A stretch of DNA of 39,378 nt from a virus. Under the pieces are notes generated by a model, which did no database searches, was not told the origin of the DNA, and saw nothing but the letters and a program-made list of their open reading frames with translations. Positions 7,251 to 15,457 of the stretch are shown here, in pieces. The position numbers were made by a program, and so were the translations under genes. The stretch lies in the IMG/VR virus record IMGVR_UViG_3300042888_002928, positions 1-39,378 of that record, one strand, 5' to 3'. Position 1 is the first letter of the stretch. The number at the start of each line of letters is the position of its first letter.

Positions 7251-7426
7251 TAGTTCATTCCCTCTTTCGTCTTAGCGTCAGAGTTAACTATATCATTTAC
7301 TTCCATTAATTGCGTTAAATCTGCACGCAAAGATGCAATTTGTCCTTCGTACTGCGCGACGATCTCGCCGATACGTTGTTGAAGGGCAATGATCATTAGT
7401 TCACTCTTTGTCTTTGGCGTCTCCAT
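7250..7426 (-). CDS. Short coiled-coil protein (58 residues)
   Basis: The frame starts METPKTKSELMIIALQQRIG at 7426 and ends at a TAG shared by one base with the next gene's GTG. The middle (QQRIGEIVAQYEGQIASLRADLTQLMEV) has regular hydrophobic spacing and should form one long helix or coiled coil. No strong Shine-Dalgarno site is seen; TATAAC sits three bases before the spacer CCT and the ATG, so leaderless expression is conceivable. Function is unknown. The 1-base overlap and lack of any other gene in the gap support it. Confidence 0.62.
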   Translation of the reverse strand: METPKTKSELMIIALQQRIGEIVAQYEGQIASLRADLTQLMEVNDIVNSDAKTKEGMN

Positions 7427-7435
7427 AGGGTTATA

Positions 7436-7660
7436 TTACTCTGCCTCGACAAGAGCGTACTGAGCCTGCAGTGCGGTGATCTGTGCCTCTGTCATCTCTA
7501 TCGTCTTATTAGAGGACGTGATGATACCTACCTCTGGAGCGTCGGTTGCATTTTGCTCAATTATATTAAGCTCGGCGTTATACTTAGTGATTCTTACACC
7601 TCTGATGCGAGACGCTATGAGATCGAGCTTGTCTTCCTTTGTGATGTCTGTGCTTGGCAT
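7436..7660 (-). CDS. Small phage protein of unknown function (74 residues)
   Basis: The product starts MPSTDITKEDKLDLIASRIR and ends in a helix TEAQITALQAQYALVEAE. The ATG is preceded by AAAAGGAAG about seven bases upstream, a clear binding site. The start carries a basic, amphipathic helix (LIASRIRGVRITKYNAEL). It lies between two other small genes downstream of the fibre gene, a place where phages often keep fibre accessory proteins, but nothing in the sequence proves such a role. Confidence 0.7.
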   Translation of the reverse strand: MPSTDITKEDKLDLIASRIRGVRITKYNAELNIIEQNATDAPEVGIITSSNKTIEMTEAQITALQAQYALVEAE

Positions 7661-7691
7661 TATTTTTCTTCCTTTTCTTTTGTTAGGTTTA

Positions 7692-7913
7692 TTACTGGTT
7701 GATGCTGTCTCTGATTTGACCTAGGACTAATATCTGCTGCGTATACCTAGAATTTTGTGTATTCATAGATACCACGCTTTCTTCGTCAAATAATCCTATC
7801 GACTCGTTCTCAAGTAGTAACGTTTCATTATGAAATATATGTCGTTCTAGATCAAGTATTCTTTCGTTAATTATTTTTATTTTTTCTTCTGGAAGAAGCA
7901 ATTCATACTCCAT
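7692..7913 (-). CDS. Small helical phage protein of unknown function (73 residues)
   Basis: The protein begins MEYELLLPEEKIKIINERIL and is largely charged helix with coiled-coil spacing (IINERILDLERHIFHNETLLL; then SRYTQQILVLGQIRDSIN). AAAAGGAG lies about 12 bases before the ATG, slightly far but usable. It follows the fibre gene by 27 bases and precedes another small gene, so it is likely co-transcribed with the tail genes. No family recognised. Confidence 0.68.
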   Translation of the reverse strand: MEYELLLPEEKIKIINERILDLERHIFHNETLLLENESIGLFDEESVVSMNTQNSRYTQQILVLGQIRDSINQ

Positions 7914-7940
7914 ATTTTTGTCTTTCTCCTTTTAAGCGCA

Positions 7941-10295
7941 TCATGGATACACCGTTGTCGTTGTAGTAGCGGATCCACGTTTTATTCTAGATGTTCTTAG
8001 TGTACCAGCGGTACCCGTGCCGCCAGCGCTAGAATATGGTATAACGTCGACATAGTAGTAGTTTGACGTAGTGCCGTTTCTTGAGCTAAAGTCTACAGCG
8101 AGTGTTCCGGTAGTTGCTTGAATGCTTCTGTTAGCAAGCTGCGTAAAAGGGCCAGCCTCAACTGCGGATCTGTACAACATTATACTTAGAGAGGCGGCGT
8201 TCGTGCTGGTAAAGGTAAATCTAATGTACGGCGCTGTCGTGTTTCCTAGCCCGAGCGCTGTTATTTGAGTAACGTTTGGAGTAGCCGCGGCGGTAGCTGA
8301 TCCCGTTGTTGAGCCGGTTCCGTTAAAGGCGTCTGTTTTACTTGATGTAACTGTTACAGTTGAGCTTGCTCCTGCGGATAAACCGCTTACGGTAAACGGA
8401 TAAGATGAGCCTGAGGCTGAACCAGGTGTAACAGTCGCGCTATTTGAAGCAGCAAAAGAGTAAGAGTAAGCAGCGTCACGGTTGCTAACTGATCCGGTAA
8501 ACCCAGTTGCCGTCGAGGTGTTGGAGCCAAATGTTACCGCAGGGGTTCCTGTAATTGTTTTAGTCGTCATCGAGCTACTGCCGCCTGCGTTTGTCGCAAC
8601 GGCGGTAATACTGTAATTTACTGTTCCTGTAAGTCCAGTTGGACTTATTGACGACCCCGAGATAGTTGTCGGGTACCCAGTGGCTGAAACACCAGTGGCT
8701 GAACGAAACACATCTACAGAGTACGAGGTCGCACCGGTCGAGGCAAACGTTGCAGTAAATCCAGTGGTACTTATAGAACTTAGCGTAATAGTTGGAGCAG
8801 GCGGAGCTGCAACTGTTGCAGTTGCGGTAGTTGAGCCGGTTCCGTTAAACGCGGTTGCTTTAGCTGCTGTAATCGTAACAGTTGAGCTTGCGCCTGCTGC
8901 AAGTCCGGATACTGTAAAATTGTAGGTTGAGCCACTTACCGAGCCAAACGTTACCGTCGCAGAGTTGGTTGCTGATGCGGTGTACGTGTACGTATTGTCA
9001 TAGTTTGATATTGAACCTGTGAATCCGGTAGAGTTTGTTGTGTTTGTTCCAAACGTCACCGCAGGGGTTCCGGCAAGCGATTTAGAGAAGGTAGGACCCG
9101 TGCCACCGGAGTTTATACCAGCCACCGACATACTGTGCGAGAGAGTTCCAGTTAAACCTGTGAACGTTGCGGTAGTTGCGGATGTTCCGTTTCTAGGGTA
9201 TGTAAAACCACCAGTATCAGTTAATGCCGCGCCTGAGACCGACCTAAACGCATCAACGTTATATGTTGTTGCTCCTGTTGCAGCCCACGTTGCGGTGAAT
9301 CCTGTTGCAGTAATAGAGCTAAAGGTAATCGTAGGTGTTCCAGGAACGTTAGCCGTAGTAAAGGTAACACTCGCGTAGTTTGTCCCGGTAAAGAAGTAGT
9401 TGTTTGCTCTTACTAAGACTGTATACGATGTATTTGAGGTTAGACTTATAAGGTTGACGGATGTGCTCGCGCCCGTTGATGTCCAGTTAGCGCCGCTGTC
9501 TATAGAATAATCATACGTTTGGATTGCGGACATACCGCTGTTTGCGCTGCTGGGCGCTGTCCAAGATACGGTTGCCGTAGTTCCCGTGATGCTTGACGCA
9601 GAAATTCCTGTCGGCGCCTGTGCGGACGAGCCCTGGTTTGCTACTATCGTAAAGTAACCGGTGCCAAGAGTTCCAGAGGTAGGAGTAGACGAGGCAAGCC
9701 AGACAGTGTGTGTTGAAACACCAAACTCTGTGAACGAAGTTGCAAATGCGGCCGTTGCACCAAAGTAGACTCTGTACTCGTCTCCTGGGTTTCTTGCCGA
9801 GGTAATCGCGCTTAAACCGGTGCGTGACCCATCAAAGTAGTACGCGGTGTTGGAGTACGTATCCGCTGGAAACGCAACAAGCTTAATAAGTGCGTAGTTT
9901 AGACCGTTGGTAAAGTGAACCTCGTACTCGATCTCGAAGTCAGATCCTGCAACTCTTCTTCCACGGTAAAATACATAAAAATTAGAGTCATCAGCTGCCC
10001 AACGAATAGAGTTGGTTACTAGGTCCGCGGGTAAAATTCCAAGTACGCGGCCAACTGTAGAGGATATACTAGAGGTGTCTTGACCGCTGTCAAGTGATAT
10101 GTAGCCGTTTGTTCCGATGTGTACGGTGTTGCCTAGGGAAAAGGTGTATGTGGTTGTCGCGCTTGCAAAAAATTGTCTCCACGCACCGTTGGCATACAGA
10201 AATCCTTTTTGAACTGTTCTCCACGCACCGTTGGCGTACACAAAGCCTTTTTGAAGTGTTCTCCACGCTGAGTTAGCTCTTATATACCCGGACAT
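7941..10295 (-). CDS. Tail fibre / receptor-binding-type protein with repeated fibronectin III-like domains
   Basis: This 784-residue protein is very rich in Ser, Thr, Gly and Ala. Residues 7-43 hold three 14-residue repeats (ANSAWRTLQKGFVY and ANGAWRTVQKGFLY, then ANGAWRQFF). A beta domain (about 48-220) follows, starting TYTFSLGNTVHIGTNGYISL. After that come fibronectin III-like or Ig-like domains: APTGISASSITGTTATVSW opens the first, and paired units built on PTITxSSITxTGFTAT and GTPAVTFGxNTTxxTGFTGS recur twice. The C-terminal ~100 residues form a separate beta tip (NVTQITALGLGNTTAPY onward). Fibronectin and Ig-like repeats in phage tail proteins are generally thought to bind cell-surface sugars. 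The start lies three bases after the preceding stop. Confidence 0.8.
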   Translation of the reverse strand: MSGYIRANSAWRTLQKGFVYANGAWRTVQKGFLYANGAWRQFFASATTTYTFSLGNTVHIGTNGYISLDSGQDTSSISSTVGRVLGILPADLVTNSIRWAADDSNFYVFYRGRRVAGSDFEIEYEVHFTNGLNYALIKLVAFPADTYSNTAYYFDGSRTGLSAITSARNPGDEYRVYFGATAAFATSFTEFGVSTHTVWLASSTPTSGTLGTGYFTIVANQGSSAQAPTGISASSITGTTATVSWTAPSSANSGMSAIQTYDYSIDSGANWTSTGASTSVNLISLTSNTSYTVLVRANNYFFTGTNYASVTFTTANVPGTPTITFSSITATGFTATWAATGATTYNVDAFRSVSGAALTDTGGFTYPRNGTSATTATFTGLTGTLSHSMSVAGINSGGTGPTFSKSLAGTPAVTFGTNTTNSTGFTGSISNYDNTYTYTASATNSATVTFGSVSGSTYNFTVSGLAAGASSTVTITAAKATAFNGTGSTTATATVAAPPAPTITLSSISTTGFTATFASTGATSYSVDVFRSATGVSATGYPTTISGSSISPTGLTGTVNYSITAVATNAGGSSSMTTKTITGTPAVTFGSNTSTATGFTGSVSNRDAAYSYSFAASNSATVTPGSASGSSYPFTVSGLSAGASSTVTVTSSKTDAFNGTGSTTGSATAAATPNVTQITALGLGNTTAPYIRFTFTSTNAASLSIMLYRSAVEAGPFTQLANRSIQATTGTLAVDFSSRNGTTSNYYYVDVIPYSSAGGTGTAGTLRTSRIKRGSATTTTTVYP
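10176..10277 (-). repeat. Three 42-bp tandem repeats at the fibre N-terminus
   Basis: The DNA encodes two complete and one partial 14-residue units at residues 7-40 of the fibre gene, centred on ANGAWRTVQKGFLY. The core CTCCACGC(A/T) recurs on the plus strand near 10177, 10219 and 10261. Such units with a conserved Trp-Arg pair probably anchor the fibre to the tail tip. The near-identical DNA suggests recent unit duplication. Confidence 0.8.
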
Positions 10296-10298
10296 GTT

Positions 10299-11576
10299 TT
10301 AACTGTACGTTAGTACAATCTGCCCTTCTGTGCCACTAATTGAATTTATAGCGGTTAAATCTGGAAAAATAGAACTTTGTGCAAAACCAACTTCTCTTAA
10401 GCTAAAAGCAACAACGAGTGTAGACGTGTTAGTTGGACCTAACGTTGCTGTTTGTATTCCATCCGTGCTTGAAATATAGAAACCACCTGCTGCGTCGTTT
10501 AGAATTAAGCTAAATTGACCATCGGTTCCAATAGGGTACATTAACATTTTAGGATGAGTAGAACTTGCAAAATCAGCCGTTGCCGATCCTCCTGAGCTTA
10601 TGATTACTCCAGGTGAATCGGTAGCTGATCGTATGTGACCTAGTGCGTCGCCTGCCGCGTTATAAAATGATAACGCGTCGTTGGTGGCGTCCATTTCTAC
10701 TCTTCTTCCTGACGCGGATGTTCTAACTGTACTTCCAGTTAGTGTACCGGCAGTAATCATACTTGCATCTAGGAAAGAGACGGTAATTTCTCTCGCATCA
10801 ATCGTTCCCGCTGTAATTTTATTAGCGGAGATATTTAGCAAAGCGCCGTCGCCGAGAGCAAAGCCTTTCCATCCGGCCGTATTTGCGATAGTTCCACCTG
10901 AGCTTGCAGTAGGAACGTTTGTTGCCGTCTTTGCGTACCTAACTGTTAACGCGGTAGGAGCTGCGGTAACTGTGTATGAGCCGTTGAATGTGGCGTCAAC
11001 ACCCGAGACGGTAATTGTTTCTCCAACTACAAAAGAGTGCGGCGCTGATACTGTTAGTGTTGCAACGTTTCCGCTAAGCACCTTATTGGTTACCGTAGCT
11101 GTAGCCGCTGGGCTATAGCGGTATATCTTGTTGTCGTCATCGGTATCAAACCATACGTCTCCTAAAACGTACGTTCCACCTGTCGGCTCGTAGTCCTGGC
11201 GATACACGGTATTTTTTCCACTGGCGCTTACTCGCGCGGTAACATCAACCGCTGTTGCAGTAACAAATTCCTCGGCAACTGGATCATACACGGATTGCGC
11301 TCCTGTACCAGGATCAAACCAGGTCGTGCCTTCCTTAAGATATTCTGTAGGCTCGGTGTCTGAAACAAACGTTACACCGAAGTCCGCCTCGTTAGGAGTT
11401 ACCGCATCCGTTGCGATTGTTTTTGTTCTAACCGCACGGGACTGTATCTTTTGTGTTGTTACTACGTTTCTCTTAAGACGTGTGGCTCCAGGGCGTTTTT
11501 CAACGCGACGAACTCTACTCTCAACGTCAACAAGAACCTTACCGATACTCTTACGGCGACGACGTCTACTAGCCAA
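10299..11576 (-). CDS. Minor tail protein (tail-tip or fibre base) with inserted beta module
   Basis: This 425-residue protein begins with a very basic segment (RRRRRKSIGKVLVDVESRVR) and a coiled coil, then repeated KTIATDAVT / NKITAGTIDA type segments common in phage tail proteins that trimerise. A segment like GTTWFDPGTG and DVWFDTDDDNKIYRYS is typical of minor tail proteins. A 72-residue beta module (160-231) interrupts it, splitting YRYSPAA from GWKGFALGDGAL. The C-terminal third is beta-rich. The start is TTG, supported by GGAGGT eight bases upstream; it overlaps the hub gene by eight bases. Confidence 0.78.
   Translation of the reverse strand: MASRRRRRKSIGKVLVDVESRVRRVEKRPGATRLKRNVVTTQKIQSRAVRTKTIATDAVTPNEADFGVTFVSDTEPTEYLKEGTTWFDPGTGAQSVYDPVAEEFVTATAVDVTARVSASGKNTVYRQDYEPTGGTYVLGDVWFDTDDDNKIYRYSPAATATVTNKVLSGNVATLTVSAPHSFVVGETITVSGVDATFNGSYTVTAAPTALTVRYAKTATNVPTASSGGTIANTAGWKGFALGDGALLNISANKITAGTIDAREITVSFLDASMITAGTLTGSTVRTSASGRRVEMDATNDALSFYNAAGDALGHIRSATDSPGVIISSGGSATADFASSTHPKMLMYPIGTDGQFSLILNDAAGGFYISSTDGIQTATLGPTNTSTLVVAFSLREVGFAQSSIFPDLTAINSISGTEGQIVLTYS
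10884..11099 (-). repeat. Mobile-looking beta module, copy in minor tail protein
   Basis: Residues 160-231 of the minor tail protein. The core is NVATLTVSAPHSF, GETITVSGVDATFNGSYTV, then VRYAKTATNVPTA. Removing it rejoins YRYSPAA to TAGWKGFALG, a normal continuation for this protein type. Confidence 0.75.
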
Positions 11577-13767
11577 TCTTGTCCACCTCCGGCTCCGTAA
11601 CTAGAAGTAGTTCTGTCTCTTCAGGAAAACTTGGTGTATCTGGAACTGTAACCTTAAATCCCTCTATCTTGCGAACGATTACCGTGTCGCGAACCTCAAG
11701 ATCACTTGCCAGTCGCATGCGAATAAACTCGTCCTCGATAACGATAGAACACCAGTCTCCTGGTACAAATTCTCCTATCTTAGGAGAGAGTGATCCGTTT
11801 ACCTTAACCTTTATGTCTGATATAGGAGGGCGCATCTCTGCGAGGTAGCGCTGCGCGTGACTGTACAGAGCTGTTTCATCTCCCTCTTCGTTGCGTGTTT
11901 CCTCCTGGTCAAGGATAGGCCAGCCTGCCTCAAGAAGATCAGTTGCACTTGCTACCGCGTACGGTTGGCTTGCGTCCTCTCCAAGATCCGGGATGTTTCC
12001 TACGACAAAGAAGCGTGTTGCCGCGTCCTCGGCAGACTCCTCCATGTTGATGTCGATGATACTTCCAGGATACTCGAATACAAGTTGATCAGCGCCGTAG
12101 CGACTTGGAGGAGAAACCTCTCCTGCCGAAGGAGGATTTGGAAAGTCAATTGGAATGAGAACAAATGTGCGTGTAAACGTAGGGATGTCTCCAACGTACA
12201 CGAGATCACAGTCAATGCGGTACTCGAAGCCGTCAACCGTGTCGGAGTACTGGTCAAGTTCCTCTCCTACGGAGCGAAGTTCATAACCACGGTAGTTTGT
12301 GTTAGGAACGTTTAGTCCGCTGTAGTCGTTTGTAGAGTAGTCAATTCCGATGTCGGAGTTACCTGGAAACGATCCGTATGTTCCAACTGCAACTATCGCG
12401 CTCTTTGTAACCGTTCCTGAGACTGTAGTTTCCGGCATGTCGGTATCCGCTAGGTCAACGGTAAAGGTAGTCGCGGTAGGAGCCGTGTAGATCATGTGCT
12501 GTGTGTTAAACACGTCGGTAAATCCGGAGATCACCGCTACTCCGCTTGCTACCGCCGCTGAAGGCACGTCCGCCGCTGTCTTGCCGTACGTAAACGTTGT
12601 AGTTGTTGGTACGTCGTCTATGTAGTACACGCCGTTAAACGTTGCATCAACGTTAGTAACAGTAACCATGTCTCCGATGTTTGCTCCGTGGGCGGATGAA
12701 GTAGTTAGTGTTGCAACGTTGCTAGTAAGTTTCTTATTGTTAACTGTAGCCGTAACTCCGTCTACGCCGGTCATTTCTACGATGTCTCCTGCGGTAAAAC
12801 CGTGAGAGGTGGAGGTTGTTACCGTTCCGAGGAAGTCGGTAATTGCCTTCTTGTTGACCGTCTTTGTTACGATAGGAGTTAACGTTGTAGCAACGTTTCC
12901 TGCGGTAACCGCGAATGTAAAAGAAGTACTTGTAGGAGTTGATATAACGTCCCAGAGTCCGTCAAGTGTAGTGTCTACGTTGTAGAGCTCTACGGTCTGT
13001 GTAGGAATAATTCCGTGGGCAGTAGCCGTAACTATAGTTGCAACGTTACCTGTTATTGCCTTTGAATAGATAACAACGCGCTCTGTCTGTGCAGGCTCAA
13101 TGTCGGTATTAGGAAACGTCGTACCTGCAAAGTCCTCGAGAACAGAGTCAATTAGCTGGCGCACGTAGTCGTACGTATCAACTCGAACGTAGACCGTTAC
13201 GTCAGGGTACGTTCCGTTAGGTATGCTTGTTCCGGTGATGGTAAACTGGTCCGGATTTGGCGCGGTAGCAATCGTGTAGTAATCGTTGTATTCGTACATG
13301 TTCGTTGTAGGAAACACAAGGCGTACGGAGGATCCCACAGGGAAGCTGTAGTTCATCGTCTGCAGAACACCCGTGACTGTTCCGCTGGAAACAGTAAGGT
13401 CTACTCCGAAGTCATGCGTATATGTTTTCCAGATATTACGGTGGTAGAAGTAACTTGTAAACTCGTTTGCGTTAATACTTAGCGAGCGCTCGACGACGTT
13501 ATATGCTCTGTTCCAGATAATTCCGCCCCAGACGCACACCTGGTCACGTACGATGTACAGACCTGTTTTTCCAGGCATGGTACTCTCATATAAGTTCATG
13601 CCCGCTGTCTCGGGAATTACAGGAATTGTACCTGAGAAGTTTCCGGCCGCCTTTATAGAACGCTCAAATGAAACTCCCCTAAAAGGAATCTCTGCAAGAA
13701 CCTCGTTGGTTAGGAGGTCGGTAGTGAAGTAGCGGTATTGCGCCGCGTCAGAAGCATAGAGTGCCAT
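11569..13767 (-). CDS. Tail hub / Tal-like minor tail protein with several inserted beta modules
   Basis: This 732-residue protein follows the distal tail protein. The N-terminal domain (about 1-115; FRGVSFERSIKAAGNFSGTI, then DQVCVWGGIIWNRAYN) and the C-terminal part (about 480-720; YELRSVGEELDQYSDTVDGF, ETALYSHAQRYLAEM) resemble the hub proteins of actinobacterial siphophages (Gp37-like of Rhodococcus phage ReqiPepy6). Such hubs close the tail tube and carry fibres. Between them lie beta modules at about 115-195, 232-304 and 344-412, the last apparently nested inside another copy (about 305-343 plus 413-455). GAGGT lies about 10 bases before the ATG. It is enlarged relative to a plain hub by these insertions. 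Confidence 0.8.
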   Translation of the reverse strand: MALYASDAAQYRYFTTDLLTNEVLAEIPFRGVSFERSIKAAGNFSGTIPVIPETAGMNLYESTMPGKTGLYIVRDQVCVWGGIIWNRAYNVVERSLSINANEFTSYFYHRNIWKTYTHDFGVDLTVSSGTVTGVLQTMNYSFPVGSSVRLVFPTTNMYEYNDYYTIATAPNPDQFTITGTSIPNGTYPDVTVYVRVDTYDYVRQLIDSVLEDFAGTTFPNTDIEPAQTERVVIYSKAITGNVATIVTATAHGIIPTQTVELYNVDTTLDGLWDVISTPTSTSFTFAVTAGNVATTLTPIVTKTVNKKAITDFLGTVTTSTSHGFTAGDIVEMTGVDGVTATVNNKKLTSNVATLTTSSAHGANIGDMVTVTNVDATFNGVYYIDDVPTTTTFTYGKTAADVPSAAVASGVAVISGFTDVFNTQHMIYTAPTATTFTVDLADTDMPETTVSGTVTKSAIVAVGTYGSFPGNSDIGIDYSTNDYSGLNVPNTNYRGYELRSVGEELDQYSDTVDGFEYRIDCDLVYVGDIPTFTRTFVLIPIDFPNPPSAGEVSPPSRYGADQLVFEYPGSIIDINMEESAEDAATRFFVVGNIPDLGEDASQPYAVASATDLLEAGWPILDQEETRNEEGDETALYSHAQRYLAEMRPPISDIKVKVNGSLSPKIGEFVPGDWCSIVIEDEFIRMRLASDLEVRDTVIVRKIEGFKVTVPDTPSFPEETELLLVTEPEVDKIG
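12532..12738 (-). repeat. Beta module nested inside another beta module (tail hub)
   Basis: Residues 344-412 of the hub: NVATLTTSSAHGANIGDMVT, NVDATFNGVYYIDD, FTYGKTAADVPSAAV. The flanks TSHGFTAGDIVEMTGVDG (before) and SGFTDVFNTQHMIYTAPTAT (after) together make one complete copy of the same module, so this copy sits within it. Confidence 0.7.
12856..13074 (-). repeat. Beta module, upstream copy in tail hub
   Basis: Residues 232-304 of the hub protein: KAITGNVATIVTATAHGI, VELYNVDTTLDGLWDVISTP, then FTFAVTAGNVATTLTP. It is more divergent than the nested copy but keeps the alanine-histidine-glycine and asparagine-valine-aspartate landmarks. Confidence 0.65.
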
Positions 13768-13815
13768 CTAAGTTATACCTCGCTGAGTAAGTTCGTCGTT
13801 GGGGACATTGTATAC

Positions 13816-15456
13816 CTATCCAAGCCACGCGGACCGGTAATAGATAGCTAATGATGCATCGCTTGTCGCGTCTCCGTCGTCAACGAACGAGAACTCGTTA
13901 ACGCCTGGAGCAAGAAGCGTCCACTCCGCAAGAACGTCGATAAGACTACGTTTTCCAACTACGTCTCCGTTAAGCGCAACCTCGTGATCTCGTGTATCGA
14001 TCTCGAGGATGTCGGGACCAAACGTAACAGTTCCCGAAGCCGCAGCTGATGCAACGTTTGTGTTTGTCTTAGAATACGTAAGTGTTACCGTAGTTGGAAC
14101 GCTAAGAATTGTGTACGTACCGTTAAACGTGGAGTCAACTCCCGATACCACAATCTCATCTCCGGCAAGAAGCCCGTGAGCCGCGGATGTAGTTAACGTT
14201 GCGATATCACTTGTTAGAGCCTTGTTTGAAACGGTAGGTGTAAGAACTCCACGAAGAGACTCGATGATCGTTATAGATTCTAAAGTCGTGTTGTTTTGGA
14301 TGGTAGCGGTTCCTGTAACCGGACCTGTAACCTCGAGGACAACCGGTGCGTATGCGTTTCCGGTGTTGTTAACCTGTCCGATACCGTTCTGTCCTAGTAC
14401 TCCCGAGTTCGCGCCAAGAATAGTTACGGAGCGGTATCCAAGTTCGTGCCCCTCGTACCACTCGTACTTTAGAGGGTCCGCGGCCCTTAATCCGATAGAG
14501 AACTCCGTGCGCCCACGTGAATTAACGGTGGTGATCTCCGGACGCCCTGAGAGACGAACGTAGGACACCTTGGTAGGGCTCTCGTCCGTGCGTAGCCAGT
14601 CGCCTACGTACACGAGATCGGTTTCCTTAATAAGCTTCGCGCGTGCCTGCGCTACGTACGAAGGATCCGGCACGAGGAAGACTCCGTTAAGTGTAATTTG
14701 GCGTGCCTGGTAGCGACCGCGTACGTCGTAGGATCCGTCTCCCCAACCGCGTGGAATATCACGCACCTCAGGCTCGGGGTGTACCCACCAACCTTCGATG
14801 TCCGTGCAGATCCATACCACGCCGTTTTCATCTACGGTGTTAAGAATTAAACCGCCGATCGAGACATCCGCGTTAAGCTTAAGTCCGGTGATCTTAGGAA
14901 AAGGAAGAGGTGTAAGTCCGAGGTTAACGTACTTGTTTTCAGCTGCCTGCGTGATGTCGTCAAAGTACTCGCCGACGTAGGACGCGGCCTCAAACATCAC
15001 CGCGTCAACATAGAAGATCTTGCTTGCCGTTCCTGCGGTAGGTTGAACTACCGAGATCAACGCGCCGAGGGAAAGAGAAGGAGCTACAAAGACTCCCATA
15101 AGACGAACCCAGCCGTCGCCGTCGATAACCTGCGCGGATACAGTAGAGCTCGTCGAGATTAAACTTCCGCCGCTTGCTGCCGTGTACCACGCGACGTTTA
15201 CCTGGAACACTCCTGTTTCCTGCGCTGCTGGAACCTTTACGTACGCGGCAACCGCATACGACGTCGCGGCGGTAACTGATATACGGCTGGCAATCACCGC
15301 ACCGGAGTTGGATGACGCGGCCTTTGTAACCTGAAGACACGTCGAGCCAAAGAACGCGTCGGTTGTAATACGCGCTACCGTTGCAGATCCTGTTCCTGAC
15401 CATCCTGTTGCGTCTGTCTTAAAGGAAGGATTAACTACTAGGTTATTTCTCGCCAT
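13816..15456 (-). CDS. Distal tail protein (Dit-like) with N-terminal carbohydrate-binding-like domain
   Basis: This 546-residue protein begins MARNNLVVNPSFKTDATGW. I chose ATG at 15456 because GGAGGT lies eight bases upstream; an upstream in-frame start would sit inside the tape measure gene. Residues 1-165 resemble a jelly-roll carbohydrate-binding module (NPSF..TGW, then GWVRLMGVFVAPS). Residues from about 180 match the siphovirus distal tail family (ITGLKLNADVSIGG, DIPRGWGDGSYDVRGRYQAR, ITLNGVFLVPD). Near the C-terminus a beta module (408-479) splits the usual ESITIIESLRG from DILEIDTRDHEVALNG. Dit forms the ring at the tail tip; the sugar-binding domain suggests a role in adsorption. It follows the tape measure stop by one base. 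Confidence 0.84.
   Translation of the reverse strand: MARNNLVVNPSFKTDATGWSGTGSATVARITTDAFFGSTCLQVTKAASSNSGAVIASRISVTAATSYAVAAYVKVPAAQETGVFQVNVAWYTAASGGSLISTSSTVSAQVIDGDGWVRLMGVFVAPSLSLGALISVVQPTAGTASKIFYVDAVMFEAASYVGEYFDDITQAAENKYVNLGLTPLPFPKITGLKLNADVSIGGLILNTVDENGVVWICTDIEGWWVHPEPEVRDIPRGWGDGSYDVRGRYQARQITLNGVFLVPDPSYVAQARAKLIKETDLVYVGDWLRTDESPTKVSYVRLSGRPEITTVNSRGRTEFSIGLRAADPLKYEWYEGHELGYRSVTILGANSGVLGQNGIGQVNNTGNAYAPVVLEVTGPVTGTATIQNNTTLESITIIESLRGVLTPTVSNKALTSDIATLTTSAAHGLLAGDEIVVSGVDSTFNGTYTILSVPTTVTLTYSKTNTNVASAAASGTVTFGPDILEIDTRDHEVALNGDVVGKRSLIDVLAEWTLLAPGVNEFSFVDDGDATSDASLAIYYRSAWLG
14020..14235 (-). repeat. Beta module, copy in distal tail protein
   Basis: Residues 408-479 of the Dit-like protein: KALTSDIATLTTSAAHGL, DEIVVSGVDSTFNGTYTI, LTYSKTNTNVASAA. 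It lies between two segments that are normally adjacent in distal tail proteins. Confidence 0.75.
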
Positions 15457-15457
15457 G

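Noticed and set aside
8680-9378. Long plus-strand reading frames opposite the fibre gene
   Set aside because: They are antisense shadows of the low-complexity Ser/Thr/Ala repeats; no ribosome binding sites and Val/Pro/Ala-rich composition follows from the opposite strand.
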